In this document: positions 56,821 through 63,985 of the stretch, in pieces
How the letters are laid out: the number at the start of each line of letters is the position of its first letter
How positions within the stretch are numbered: position 1 is the stretch's first letter
From: Silicimonas algicola
GTDB taxonomy: Bacteria > Pseudomonadota > Alphaproteobacteria > Rhodobacterales > Rhodobacteraceae
Direction: 5' to 3'
NCBI RefSeq assembly: GCF_003148765.1
Contig: NZ_QGGV01000003.1
Coordinates: forward strand, 244,171 to 308,170
Length of the DNA: 64,000 nucleotides
The notes under the pieces: generated by a model
What the model was told of the DNA's origin: nothing
What the model saw: the letters and a program-made list of their open reading frames with translations, nothing else
Database searches by the model: none
Made by a program: the position numbers and the translations under genes

Positions 56821-58545
56821 CTATTCCGCCGCCTGGTGCAGCGGAGTGGCGGGCTCGAGCTTCGGGAACTCGACCTGGATGACGTATTCGTTCTCGCCTT
56901 CCGAGATGTGGATCTCGCCGCCGAGTTGCGACACGAAGGCATAGATCAGGCGCGACCCGAGGCCGGTCTCGGCATCGCCGGCGGTCGGCTGTCTGACGCC
57001 GCGCGAATTCGAGATGGTCAACGAGACGTGGCGCGGATCGGGTTCGTGCATCTCGATCCGGATGAAGCAATTGCCCTCGCGCCCGTCGCCGGCGTATTTC
57101 GCGGCGTTCGTGACAGCCTCGGTCACCAGAAGCGACAGCGGGACGGCCTGGTCGGGGTCGAGCTCGACCGGCCCGAGCGACACGTCCACCTCGCACAAGG
57201 GTGTGCTGGGGATGCCGCTGACGATGCTGCGGATGATCTCGTCGATCAGCGGGTCGGCGCGGACGACATCCACCTGCGTGTCGGCGTAGAGCGACTTGTG
57301 GATCAGGGCGAGGCTCATCACGCGATCCTGCACCCGGCGCAGGACGCTGCGGGCCTGAGGCGACTCGATCGAGCGGATCTGCATGTTCAGGATCGAGGCG
57401 ATGAGCTGGAGGTTGTTCTTCACCCGATGGTGGATTTCCTTCAGCAGGACCTCTTTCTCGCGCACGTTCGCCGCGAGGGCGGCGTGGTTCGCGGCGATGC
57501 GGTCGATCATCCCGTTGTAGCTGTCGGCGATTTCGGCGACCTCGGGCGGGGCGTTGTCGAGGATGGCGTGCCCGTTCTGAGGTCGTTCCGGAGAGTACCG
57601 CGCCATCCGGCCCCGCAAGACCTTGAGATGCCGAAGAACCAGTCGATCCATCGCGAAGAACGCCACGAAAAGCCCTGCAAGCCACATCAAGACCGGGAAG
57701 GCAGGCGTCGCCGCGCCGATCATAGAGGCGGGCGCACGGCCTTCGATCCATCGGCCGACGGCATAGAGGTCGCCGTGAAGCAGGGGGACGATCGCGATCA
57801 GCATCTCGCGACCCGGCGCGACGGTGACCCGATGCGCGGTGCCGAGACGGCCAATGGTGATGTTCTCGGGCACGACACCCAGGGCCTCGAAGTCGGCTAC
57901 GTTCTCGATCCCGGTGCTGGCCGAGAGGATCAGGCCGGTCCGGTCGACGATCGCCAGCTCCATGTCGTTGATCTGGTTGGCGAGCAGCGTGTCAGCCAGG
58001 CTGTGAGGGATCGAGATCGAAAGGGCGCCGAGGAGGCCGCCCTGGGGATCGCGGATCGGCTCCAGCGTGACCATCACCGACTGTCCGGTCACACGCCCTT
58101 TGCGGGTTACGGTAACGGTCGGCACGGGGCGCTCGAAGAATTTGTCGATGATGGCGGAGTCCGCGAGGTTGTGCTCCTGGCGGTCGGAGGCGCAGATCAC
58201 GCTGCCATCGGGCCGAATGTAGAGCGAAAGGATCGACGGCGACCTTTCGTCGAAACGCGCGAGGATGTCGGAGCAGATCGGGGCCGAGGGATCTATCGTC
58301 GCCAGTGCCGCGGCGAGTCCCTGCGCGGCGCCGAGGGCGCGTTGCATCAGCGCGACCTCCTCGTTCGCCGCGTCTGCGGTCTGCACGAGAATGTCGCGCT
58401 CTGACAGAACGCGGGCTTCGCGGACGACGCTGAAGGTCTGGAAGACCGCAATCAGGCCAAGCGGAAGAAGCGCGAGAGTCAGCAGTGCCAAGAGGCGAAC
58501 CGCCAGGGTTCGCCTCGATAGAAATCTCAATATTCCCGCCTTCAT
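56821..58545 (-). CDS. HisKA_2 membrane sensor histidine kinase (GSR)
   Basis: A 574-residue kinase of the group that controls PhyR. It has an N-terminal helix (about 16 to 36), a periplasmic sensor region of about 240 residues, a second helix (about 283 to 303), and a cytoplasmic HisKA_2 phosphotransfer site (LLKEIHHRVKNNLQLIASI, His372 or His373), followed by an HATPase domain with VTEAVTNAAKYA and GLGSRLIYAF. The start overlaps the ecfG stop by four bases (ATGA). The signal sensed is unknown. Confidence 0.9.
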   Translation of the reverse strand: MKAGILRFLSRRTLAVRLLALLTLALLPLGLIAVFQTFSVVREARVLSERDILVQTADAANEEVALMQRALGAAQGLAAALATIDPSAPICSDILARFDERSPSILSLYIRPDGSVICASDRQEHNLADSAIIDKFFERPVPTVTVTRKGRVTGQSVMVTLEPIRDPQGGLLGALSISIPHSLADTLLANQINDMELAIVDRTGLILSASTGIENVADFEALGVVPENITIGRLGTAHRVTVAPGREMLIAIVPLLHGDLYAVGRWIEGRAPASMIGAATPAFPVLMWLAGLFVAFFAMDRLVLRHLKVLRGRMARYSPERPQNGHAILDNAPPEVAEIADSYNGMIDRIAANHAALAANVREKEVLLKEIHHRVKNNLQLIASILNMQIRSIESPQARSVLRRVQDRVMSLALIHKSLYADTQVDVVRADPLIDEIIRSIVSGIPSTPLCEVDVSLGPVELDPDQAVPLSLLVTEAVTNAAKYAGDGREGNCFIRIEMHEPDPRHVSLTISNSRGVRQPTAGDAETGLGSRLIYAFVSQLGGEIHISEGENEYVIQVEFPKLEPATPLHQAAE

Positions 58546-59090
58546 GCTGCGGGCCTGCCTCCAATTATCGAAAGTGTCGCAGAGTCGGTCATTGCCGGGC
58601 TTTCACCATGAGCGAGGTGAAGGAGTTCGGCAAGCTTCTGGCGGCCGCGGTTGGCGCGGCTCTTGATCGTTCCCACGGCGCAGCCACACATCTCGGCCGC
58701 TTCCTCGTACGAGAAGCCTTCCGCCCCCACGAGGATCAGAGCCTCGCGCTGTTCGTCGGGCAGCTTGGCGAAGGCCACACGGAAGTCGTTCATCGCAAGT
58801 CGGCCGTCGTGCGCGGGCTTCTCGGACAGCCGCCCGGCCATCTCGCCGTCCACGTCGGCAACTTCCCGCCCCCGCTTGCGACGAAGCGAGTAGAACGTGT
58901 TCCGCAGGATGGTGAAAAGCCAGGCACGCATGTTGGTACCGGCCTCGAACTTGTCGATGTTGGCCCAGGCCTTTACGATGGTTTCCTGAACCAGATCGTC
59001 CGCCGTGGCAGAGTTTCGGGCCAGGGACATCGCGAACGCACGGAGGGAACCAAGATGTTCGACGATTTCCTTCCGCGGGTCATTCGTCAT
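58542..59090 (-). CDS. ecfG: EcfG-type sigma factor of the general stress response
   Basis: A 182-residue ECF sigma factor that directs RNA polymerase to GGAAC...CGTT promoters. Sigma-2 spans about 8 to 75 (LVQETIVKAWANIDKFEAGT), and sigma-4 about 105 to 160 (LPDEQREALILVGAEGFSYEEAAEM in part, then GTIKSRANRGRQKL). Its ATG lies inside the nepR gene (an 11-bp overlap), so it is coupled to its own anti-sigma factor. Confidence 0.95.
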   Translation of the reverse strand: MTNDPRKEIVEHLGSLRAFAMSLARNSATADDLVQETIVKAWANIDKFEAGTNMRAWLFTILRNTFYSLRRKRGREVADVDGEMAGRLSEKPAHDGRLAMNDFRVAFAKLPDEQREALILVGAEGFSYEEAAEMCGCAVGTIKSRANRGRQKLAELLHLAHGESPAMTDSATLSIIGGRPAA

Positions 59091-59238
59091 GCGTTTGACC
59101 CCGCTTCTCGGCGTTCAGTTTCGCTATGAGATCGAGGAACTTGTCTGGCAAATCCTGATTGACAACGTCTTGATAGACGCGTCGGAGATTTTCGTCGATC
59201 TGACGTTCGACGTTGGACTTCTTAGGGTCAGTGGCCAT
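59080..59238 (-). CDS. nepR: Anti-sigma factor NepR
   Basis: A 52-residue protein that holds EcfG inactive until phosphorylated PhyR sequesters it. The sequence has the NepR core IDENLRRVYQDVVNQDLPDK followed by FLDLIAKL, the helix-loop-helix that binds sigma. It overlaps the ecfG start by 11 bp. The gene is short, but reading frame, position and motif agree. A bidirectional EcfG-type promoter lies 38 bases upstream. Confidence 0.93.
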   Translation of the reverse strand: MATDPKKSNVERQIDENLRRVYQDVVNQDLPDKFLDLIAKLNAEKRGQTHDE

Positions 59239-59273
59239 TTGTACCGTAACTGTGAAAATATATCTTCGCCGGG

Positions 59274-59298
59274 GGAACCCTTCTCGTCAGTAAAGGTT
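59274..59298 (+). promoter_or_regulatory. EcfG-type promoter of phyR
   Basis: GGAAC (59274 to 59278), 16 bases, GGTT (59295 to 59298). The start codon at 59322 follows with AGGAG between. This site is one arm of a symmetric element shared with nepR. Confidence 0.75.
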
Positions 59299-59300
59299 CC
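59276..59300 (-). promoter_or_regulatory. EcfG-type promoter of nepR-ecfG
   Basis: On the minus strand: GGAAC (59300 to 59296), 16 bases, GGTT (59279 to 59276). It uses the same bases as the phyR promoter read backwards, giving positive feedback on both arms of the stress circuit. Confidence 0.75.
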
Positions 59301-59321
59301 AAAGAAAAACAGGAGCGCAAC

Positions 59322-60146
59322 ATGAATTCTTCCGACACCGCTCGCAGCCTCGCTGCCGAGGTTGCCGCGCATGTCCCATATCTTCGTCGATATGCCCGGG
59401 CGCTGACCGGAACACAGGGAAGCGGAGACCGCTACGCACTCGCCGCGTTGGAGGCCGTGGTGGCCGATCCGGACGGCGTGGGCGATGCGTCATCGGTAAA
59501 GGTCGGGTTGTTCCGCGCCTTCCACCAGATCTGGTCCTCGTCGGGCACGCCCGTCGCCAGCGAGGACGATGGAGCGATACTGGAATCGCGGGCGCAGTGG
59601 CGCCTGAGCGGCCTCACGGCGAATACTCGGGAAGCTCTGCTCTTGAAGTCGGTCGAGGAATTTTCGTTCGACGAGGTCGCCGCCATCATGCAGGTCGAAA
59701 CCTCCGAGGCCGAGGATCTGTACGAGATGGCGCAGGACGACCTGGCCAGGCTCGTCACCGGCAGCGTTCTTATCATCGAGGACGAGGCGATCATCGCCAT
59801 GGACCTCCAGTCGATCGTCTCGGCCATGGGGCATCGCGTGACCGGCATCGCACGCACCTATGACGGCGCGGTGGCTCTCGGCGCAAAGGAGACGCCGGAT
59901 CTGATCCTCGCCGACATCCAGCTGGCCGACAAATCGTCCGGGATCGACGCCGTGAACTCGCTTCTGGCGAAGCTGGGCGAGCGGCCGGTGATCTTCATCA
60001 CGGCCTTCCCCGAGCGCCTTCTGTCCGGCGAGAAGCCCGAGCCGCCGTTCCTCATCACCAAGCCCTATTCCGAAGAGCAGGTGCGGGCGGCCGTCAGCCA
60101 GGCGATGTTCTTTGCGACGACTGAAGAGATGGAGACAATCGCCTGA
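59322..60146 (+). CDS. phyR: Response regulator PhyR (sigma mimic)
   Basis: A 274-residue protein. The N-terminal half (about 10 to 140) mimics an ECF sigma factor (YLRRYARALTG, LFRAFHQIW, SFDEVAAIMQVETSEAEDLY in part) and binds NepR when the C-terminal receiver is phosphorylated. The receiver has the acidic pocket E153/D154, the phosphoacceptor Asp198 in LILADIQLAD, and the T and K of FITAFPERL and LITKPYSEE. All are intact. It frees EcfG under stress. Confidence 0.95.
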   Translation: MNSSDTARSLAAEVAAHVPYLRRYARALTGTQGSGDRYALAALEAVVADPDGVGDASSVKVGLFRAFHQIWSSSGTPVASEDDGAILESRAQWRLSGLTANTREALLLKSVEEFSFDEVAAIMQVETSEAEDLYEMAQDDLARLVTGSVLIIEDEAIIAMDLQSIVSAMGHRVTGIARTYDGAVALGAKETPDLILADIQLADKSSGIDAVNSLLAKLGERPVIFITAFPERLLSGEKPEPPFLITKPYSEEQVRAAVSQAMFFATTEEMETIA

Positions 60147-60170
60147 TCTGACTGGCGATTTCGGTTCAGA

Positions 60171-60200
60171 GGCCCCGGCGCGTCCGGGGCCTTTTCTTTT
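60171..60200 (+). terminator. Intrinsic terminator of phyR
   Basis: GGCCCCGG pairs with CCGGGGCC around CGCGT, followed by TTTTCTTTT, about 25 bases after the phyR stop. Confidence 0.9.
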
Positions 60201-60211
60201 GCGCGTTCCCC

Positions 60212-60243
60212 AAAGAAGAAGGGCGCATCGTGAGACGCGCCCC
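60212..60243 (-). terminator. Intrinsic terminator of the entericidin operon
   Basis: On the minus strand GGGCGC pairs with GCGCCC and is followed by TTCTTCTTTG, about 26 bases after the stop at 60269. Confidence 0.8.
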
Positions 60244-60268
60244 TACCAGCTATTGTCTGCGCAGACCG

Positions 60269-60400
60269 TCAGTATTGAGCGTCGACTGCGCTCTCCTGGA
60301 TGGCCTCGCCGCCGGCTTCGACGTCACGGCCTAGGCCTTGCATCGTTTCGCAGCCGGCAAGTCCGGCGAGAGCGAGGAGAATGAGGATCCTGAACCGCAT
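60269..60400 (-). CDS. Entericidin A/B family lipoprotein
   Basis: A 43-residue lipoprotein. The lipobox is LAGC with the acceptor Cys at residue 17, after a short signal (MRFRILILLALAGLAG). The mature part CETMQGLGRDVEAGGEAIQE fits the entericidin family pattern. Some members act as a toxin/antidote pair in stationary phase; a partner gene is not evident here. It begins six bases after the stop of the upstream periplasmic-protein gene, in one operon. Confidence 0.82.
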   Translation of the reverse strand: MRFRILILLALAGLAGCETMQGLGRDVEAGGEAIQESAVDAQY

Positions 60401-60406
60401 GAGCGA

Positions 60407-60883
60407 TCAGTCCAGGTGCGTGACGACGTTGTCCGCGAAGGCGTCGATCATCGCGGCGTAAGCCTCTTCGACCGGCACCGTCTGGACGAGGGCGCCATCG
60501 GGCATGAATTCGAAGTTGCCGGCTTCCTCGAGGCGAACGGTGAGGTTGTAGTATTCCTCTTTCGTCATGTCCTCGTTCTTCATCCGGACACCGGCGACGA
60601 TGGTCGAGTCCTTGCCGAGTGCGGACTGGAAGCTGTTGGACATGTCCACTTCGTTGACGTCGATCAGGATCTCGTAACCGTCGTCTTCGGCGATGCGGTC
60701 GCTGACCCGCTCGAGGATCGCGGTTTCGAGGTCGCCCGAGAGGTTCGACCAGAAACTGGCGGCGTCGCGGCTCTGAACGGCTTCGATGTCGAAGGTCACG
60801 TCCACTTCCTGCACGCGATCCTGCGCGAAGGCGGGCATCGCGGCGGTCAGGGCGATAGCGCTGGCCATGATAAGGCGTTTCAT
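60407..60883 (-). CDS. Periplasmic protein of unknown function
   Basis: A 158-residue protein with a signal peptide (MKRLIMASAIALTAAMPAFA, cleaved before QDRV). The mature part is acidic (EVDVTFDIEAVQSRDAASFW, ILIDVNEVDMSNSF, EDMTKEEYYNLTVRLEE) and has no Cys. No family recognised. The ATG at 60883 follows AGGAG. It is preceded by an EcfG-type promoter and followed by an entericidin-type lipoprotein. Confidence 0.75.
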   Translation of the reverse strand: MKRLIMASAIALTAAMPAFAQDRVQEVDVTFDIEAVQSRDAASFWSNLSGDLETAILERVSDRIAEDDGYEILIDVNEVDMSNSFQSALGKDSTIVAGVRMKNEDMTKEEYYNLTVRLEEAGNFEFMPDGALVQTVPVEEAYAAMIDAFADNVVTHLD

Positions 60884-60928
60884 TGCATTCACTCCTATGG
60901 TCGCGGCAAAGGCCGCAATTGGCCAGAC

Positions 60929-60953
60929 AACCGCGCGCATCGGATCCGGTTCC
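60929..60953 (-). promoter_or_regulatory. EcfG-type promoter of the periplasmic protein/entericidin operon
   Basis: On the minus strand: GGAAC (60953 to 60949), 16 bases, GGTT (60932 to 60929). About 46 bases before the start codon at 60883. Confidence 0.75.
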
Positions 60954-60977
60954 GGTGACACACGAGATAGGCACCGT

Positions 60978-61002
60978 GGAACCAGACTGTTTCCGGGACG
61001 TT
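60978..61002 (+). promoter_or_regulatory. EcfG-type promoter of the FNT channel gene
   Basis: GGAAC (60978 to 60982), 16 bases, CGTT (60999 to 61002). A full consensus match, 42 bases before the start at 61044. It sits 25 bases from the divergent promoter of the periplasmic operon. Confidence 0.87.
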
Positions 61003-61043
61003 GCATGCCATTGCCGCCGTATTCCGCAGATTCCCGAGGACCC

Positions 61044-61859
61044 ATGCTGAAAAACAAGGAAATCCGCGACGCCAGCGGATTGAACGCTCGGATGATCTAT
61101 GAAGTCATCCGCCGTGAAGGGGACGAGGAGCTCGAGCGGCCGAAGTCGTCGCTGGCCTGGTCGGGCGTCGCTGCGGGCCTGCTTATCAGCTTCTCGGTAC
61201 TGGGGGAGGCGATCCTGCGGACGAACCTCGCCGACCTTCCGGCGCGCTACCTGATCGAAAACCTGGGCTACAGCTTCGGCTTCCTTTTGGTGATCCTTGG
61301 ACGGATGCAGCTTTTCACCGAAAACACCATCACGACGATCTTCCCGCTGGTCGCCCTCAAAAGCATGCGATGCCTCCTGAGGGTCCTGCGGTTATGGAGC
61401 ATCGTGCTGGTCGCAAACGTCGTCGGCGCCGCGATCGCCGCAGCTTTCATCGCCTATTCACATGCCTTCTCGCCCGAGATCATCGCGGCCGTCTCGGACC
61501 TGTCGCATCATGCGACGGGCTTCTCGCCCCTGGCAGCGATGGCGCGCGCCATCCCCGCAGGCATCCTCGTTGCCGCAATCGTCTGGATGTTGCCCGGCCG
61601 GACGGGAAACGAGGTTGTTATCATCATCCTCTTCACCTGGCTCATAGCGGCCGGCGACTTCACCCACATCATCGCGGGATCTGTCGAGATGTGGTTCCTG
61701 ATCCTGAATGGTGAGCTTGGACTCGCAGACGCCACGTTCCGGTTCTTCCTGCCGGTCCTCTTCGGGAACGTCCTCGGCGGCTCGGCGGTGTTCGCCATGC
61801 TGGCCTGGGGTCAGGTCCATCTGGAAGTGGAGGATAAGGTGGCCCAGAAGGCGGTCTGA
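61044..61859 (+). CDS. Formate/nitrite transporter family channel
   Basis: A 271-residue protein with six helices in the FNT arrangement (SLAWSGVAAGLLISFSVLGE, LGYSFGFLLVILGRMQLFTEN, VLVANVVGAAIAAAFIA, GILVAAIVWMLPGR, WLIAAGDFTHIIAGSVEMW and a C-terminal one, quoted in parts). QLFTEN and GDFTHIIAGS sit where pore-lining loops lie. The substrate could be formate, acetate or another small anion; YfdC-type relatives are uncharacterised. The start ATG at 61044 is supported by the promoter, which excludes the upstream ATG. Confidence 0.87.
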   Translation: MLKNKEIRDASGLNARMIYEVIRREGDEELERPKSSLAWSGVAAGLLISFSVLGEAILRTNLADLPARYLIENLGYSFGFLLVILGRMQLFTENTITTIFPLVALKSMRCLLRVLRLWSIVLVANVVGAAIAAAFIAYSHAFSPEIIAAVSDLSHHATGFSPLAAMARAIPAGILVAAIVWMLPGRTGNEVVIIILFTWLIAAGDFTHIIAGSVEMWFLILNGELGLADATFRFFLPVLFGNVLGGSAVFAMLAWGQVHLEVEDKVAQKAV

Positions 61860-61862
61860 CAC

Positions 61863-62591
61863 TCAGATCAGGGCGCGGACCGACGGCCGTTCCTTCTGCT
61901 CCAACGCGATCGACTCCAGTTCTTCCCGGTCGAGGATGTGCAGCACGCCCCCGCGCCAGCTTACGATCTGGCGCTCCTTCAGGCGCATCAGCGTCTTGTT
62001 CGTATGAACGAGAGACAGGCCGAGGGCGTCCGCCAGATCCTGCTGCTTGAAGGGCATCGGGCATTGGCCCTCGCGCGCGAGGCCGCTTTCCTGCGCTCGT
62101 TTGTAGAACCGCAGAAGCCCCCACGAGATGCGCTCCATCGCCGAGAGTTGGCCGACCGAGGCCAGGATCTCACTCAGGAAATGCTCCTCCATCGCGGCCA
62201 GCCACGTCAGATCGTAGGAGCGATGGGGCTGGTTCTTGAAGAGCGACCACAGATCGCTGCGGTCGAAGACACACAGAACCATCGGCGTCACCGCTTCGAC
62301 CGAATGCTGCATCTCTCCCATGACACCGGCCTGCAAGCCGATGAAATCGCCGGGGAAAACGAAGTTCAGGACTTGGCGGTTGCCGTTCGGAAGGATCTTG
62401 TACCGAAGTCCCATACCCTTCAGCGCGGTATAGAGTTGCGGACTGTTGGAGCCCTCCATCAAGAGAGGCGTGCCGGCACCGATATTGAGTTCGCCGGACT
62501 TGAACCTGCGCATGAACGCAAGTTCTTCCCCCTTGAGTGTCTCGAACGTGTCCAGCTTCCGGAGAGGACATTCGGAACAATCAGTGACCAT
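61863..62591 (-). CDS. Crp/Fnr family transcriptional regulator
   Basis: A 242-residue protein. An N-terminal cyclic-nucleotide-binding-like barrel (about 20 to 130) is followed by a helix-turn-helix (FKQQDLADALGLSLVHTNKT). Cysteines are at 5, 8 (DCSECPLR) and 107 only, so the four-Cys set of oxygen-sensing FNR is incomplete. It is convergent with the FNT gene and divergent from the receiver-like gene. Confidence 0.88.
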   Translation of the reverse strand: MVTDCSECPLRKLDTFETLKGEELAFMRRFKSGELNIGAGTPLLMEGSNSPQLYTALKGMGLRYKILPNGNRQVLNFVFPGDFIGLQAGVMGEMQHSVEAVTPMVLCVFDRSDLWSLFKNQPHRSYDLTWLAAMEEHFLSEILASVGQLSAMERISWGLLRFYKRAQESGLAREGQCPMPFKQQDLADALGLSLVHTNKTLMRLKERQIVSWRGGVLHILDREELESIALEQKERPSVRALI

Positions 62592-62607
62592 GACCCCTCC
62601 AGCTATG

Positions 62608-62623
62608 TCACAGTTAAATGTGA
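62608..62623. promoter_or_regulatory. Palindrome overlapping the Crp/Fnr gene promoter
   Basis: TCACA, six bases, TGTGA forms a perfect inverted repeat over the weak -10 element (AATG read forward, 62617 to 62620) of the divergently placed Crp/Fnr gene. It could be an autoregulatory operator. It has inverted half-site order compared with the E. coli CRP site. Confidence 0.45.
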
Positions 62624-62641
62624 AACATCGGTTTTGGTTCC
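62617..62641 (-). promoter_or_regulatory. Weak EcfG-type promoter of the Crp/Fnr gene
   Basis: On the minus strand: GGAAC (62641 to 62637), 16 bases, CATT (62620 to 62617). The second -10 base differs from CGTT, so this site is less certain than the others. Confidence 0.45.
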
Positions 62642-62675
62642 ATATTCCGCGCTCCGGGAAGGGAGCAGGAAACCG

Positions 62676-63053
62676 ATGAACGACTTCGTGAACGACTTCG
62701 AGACGGGTGTGCCGCTGCGCTTCCTGATCGTTTCAGGGAAGGTGGTTCTTGCCGAGGACCTGGCCGAGATGCTGGAGACCGAGTTCGGTGCGACCGTCGA
62801 TGTCTTCCGGACGCTCGACGAAGGAGCCTGGGCGCCGCATTACGGCGCTGCCTTTCTTGGAGTGCCGCTGCCCGAGATGATCCAGCACGATCGTGTGCGA
62901 GATCTTCTGAAACGCGAAGTGCCAGTGGTCGTGGTCGATGGTGACCTTCCGTCGACCTACGAGATGGCCGGACTGCTCAACCTCGATCCTCCATTCCGCA
63001 AGGCTGACGTGACCTCTATTTTGCGCAAGTCACGGGTAATCGGACCCTTCTGA
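62676..63053 (+). CDS. Degenerate receiver-like protein
   Basis: A 125-residue protein with the length and fold pattern of a stand-alone receiver domain ([32 protein letters not shown]), but the usual acidic pair is replaced by Ser-Gly-Lys (20 to 22), the expected phospho-Asp position is Gly62 (FLGVPL), and the Lys-Pro-Phe motif reads DPPF (104 to 107). It probably cannot be phosphorylated. Function may be as a decoy or partner binder. Start ATG with GGGAGCAGGAAACC upstream. Confidence 0.65.
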   Translation: MNDFVNDFETGVPLRFLIVSGKVVLAEDLAEMLETEFGATVDVFRTLDEGAWAPHYGAAFLGVPLPEMIQHDRVRDLLKREVPVVVVDGDLPSTYEMAGLLNLDPPFRKADVTSILRKSRVIGPF

Positions 63054-63079
63054 GGCAACGCGCGTCTCCTCCGGGCCGC

Positions 63080-63104
63080 GGAACCGTGCGGACGCTGGCC
63101 GGTT
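63080..63104 (+). promoter_or_regulatory. EcfG-type promoter of the DUF1328 gene
   Basis: GGAAC (63080 to 63084), 16 bases, GGTT (63101 to 63104), 39 bases before the start at 63143. Confidence 0.75.
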
Positions 63105-63142
63105 GTTTCTCCAAACAGTGGTTCGTGAAAGGAGATACAACC

Positions 63143-63310
63143 ATGCTTGGTTGGGCCCTGACGTTTCTGGTGATAGCTGCGATCGCGGCGTTGTTCGGGT
63201 TTGGCGGCATTGCCGGCGCATCCGCTGGCATCGCTCAGATCCTGTTCTTCATCTTCATCGTTCTGTTTGTCGGCGCGCTCATCGCGCGCGCGGTTTCAGG
63301 ACGCACCTGA
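63143..63310 (+). CDS. DUF1328 family small membrane protein
   Basis: A 55-residue protein with two helices ([20 protein letters not shown], and [19 protein letters not shown]). It matches the YtjA-like DUF1328 family, common in proteobacteria and often stress-induced. AAGGAGA precedes the ATG with a short gap. A hairpin follows at 63316 to 63340. Confidence 0.9.
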   Translation: MLGWALTFLVIAAIAALFGFGGIAGASAGIAQILFFIFIVLFVGALIARAVSGRT

Positions 63311-63315
63311 CAAGG

Positions 63316-63340
63316 CTTCGGGCGGCGAGGCTGCCCGAAG
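63316..63340 (+). terminator. Hairpin after the DUF1328 gene, possible terminator
   Basis: CTTCGGGC pairs with GCCCGAAG across a nine-base loop, just after the DUF1328 stop. No T-run follows, so it may be a stability hairpin more than an intrinsic terminator. Confidence 0.45.
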
Positions 63341-63448
63341 ACGTCTCTGGAAGCTCCACCTCTCTCAGTCGCGCCCACATCAGAATTGCGCGAAAAATGG
63401 TCGACCGATGAGCCTCCAGGAGGTCGATCGATTCGCAATAGCCGTCGA

Positions 63449-63985
63449 TCAGGCCTGGCCGAGGGCCGATGTCTGGAACGACCGAAAAGCCACGACGGTG
63501 GCCTGAAGGATGTCGCGCGCCCGCGCGCTGCCCGGGTCGATCCCGTCCAAAGCGGCGCAGGACGCCGACCAGGCACCACGGACGTCGATCCGGTCCATGT
63601 AGGCGGGCAGGGGAGATGGCATCGCCCAGTTCCGCCGCATCGCCTCGACGCCGAGGCGCGACCCGAGGACCACATAAGCCGCTGCGAGGGGTTCGTCGCA
63701 TCGCGGCATCGCCAGCTTCAATGGCTCGAGGTTGCGCCGCGCGCAGTCCTTCTCGAGAGCCGCCTTCAGGCGCGACGAGGCTCCGCGCACGCGACGCGAC
63801 CGATGAGCGGCAAGAGCGGGGAAAAGGTGGCGGACGGCGCTGGCGTGGGCCGACAGAAAGCGGCTCATCGTCCCCGCGGGGTCGGCCTCGAACCACGAGA
63901 ACGCAGCTTCGGCGTCATCGTGAAGGCCGCGGGTTTCCTGGCGGAGAACATGACGAAAGCCTCTGGACTTTCCTTCTGGGGTCAC
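63449..63985 (-). CDS. Biliverdin-producing heme oxygenase (BphO-like; start near window edge)
   Basis: A 178-residue heme oxygenase, which opens heme to biliverdin. The proximal heme ligand His22 is in TRGLHDDAEAAF; GSRLGVEAMRRNW fits the distal helix. Relatives are usually paired with bacteriophytochromes, which use biliverdin as chromophore. The GTG at 63985 is the first start in frame, but the frame stays open to base 64000, so the true start may lie beyond the window. Confidence 0.82.
   Translation of the reverse strand: MTPEGKSRGFRHVLRQETRGLHDDAEAAFSWFEADPAGTMSRFLSAHASAVRHLFPALAAHRSRRVRGASSRLKAALEKDCARRNLEPLKLAMPRCDEPLAAAYVVLGSRLGVEAMRRNWAMPSPLPAYMDRIDVRGAWSASCAALDGIDPGSARARDILQATVVAFRSFQTSALGQA

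Noticed and set aside
61863-62591. Oxygen-sensing FNR assignment for the Crp/Fnr gene
   Set aside because: Only three cysteines (5, 8 and 107) are present and an FNR-type 4Fe-4S cluster needs four. The name was kept general.
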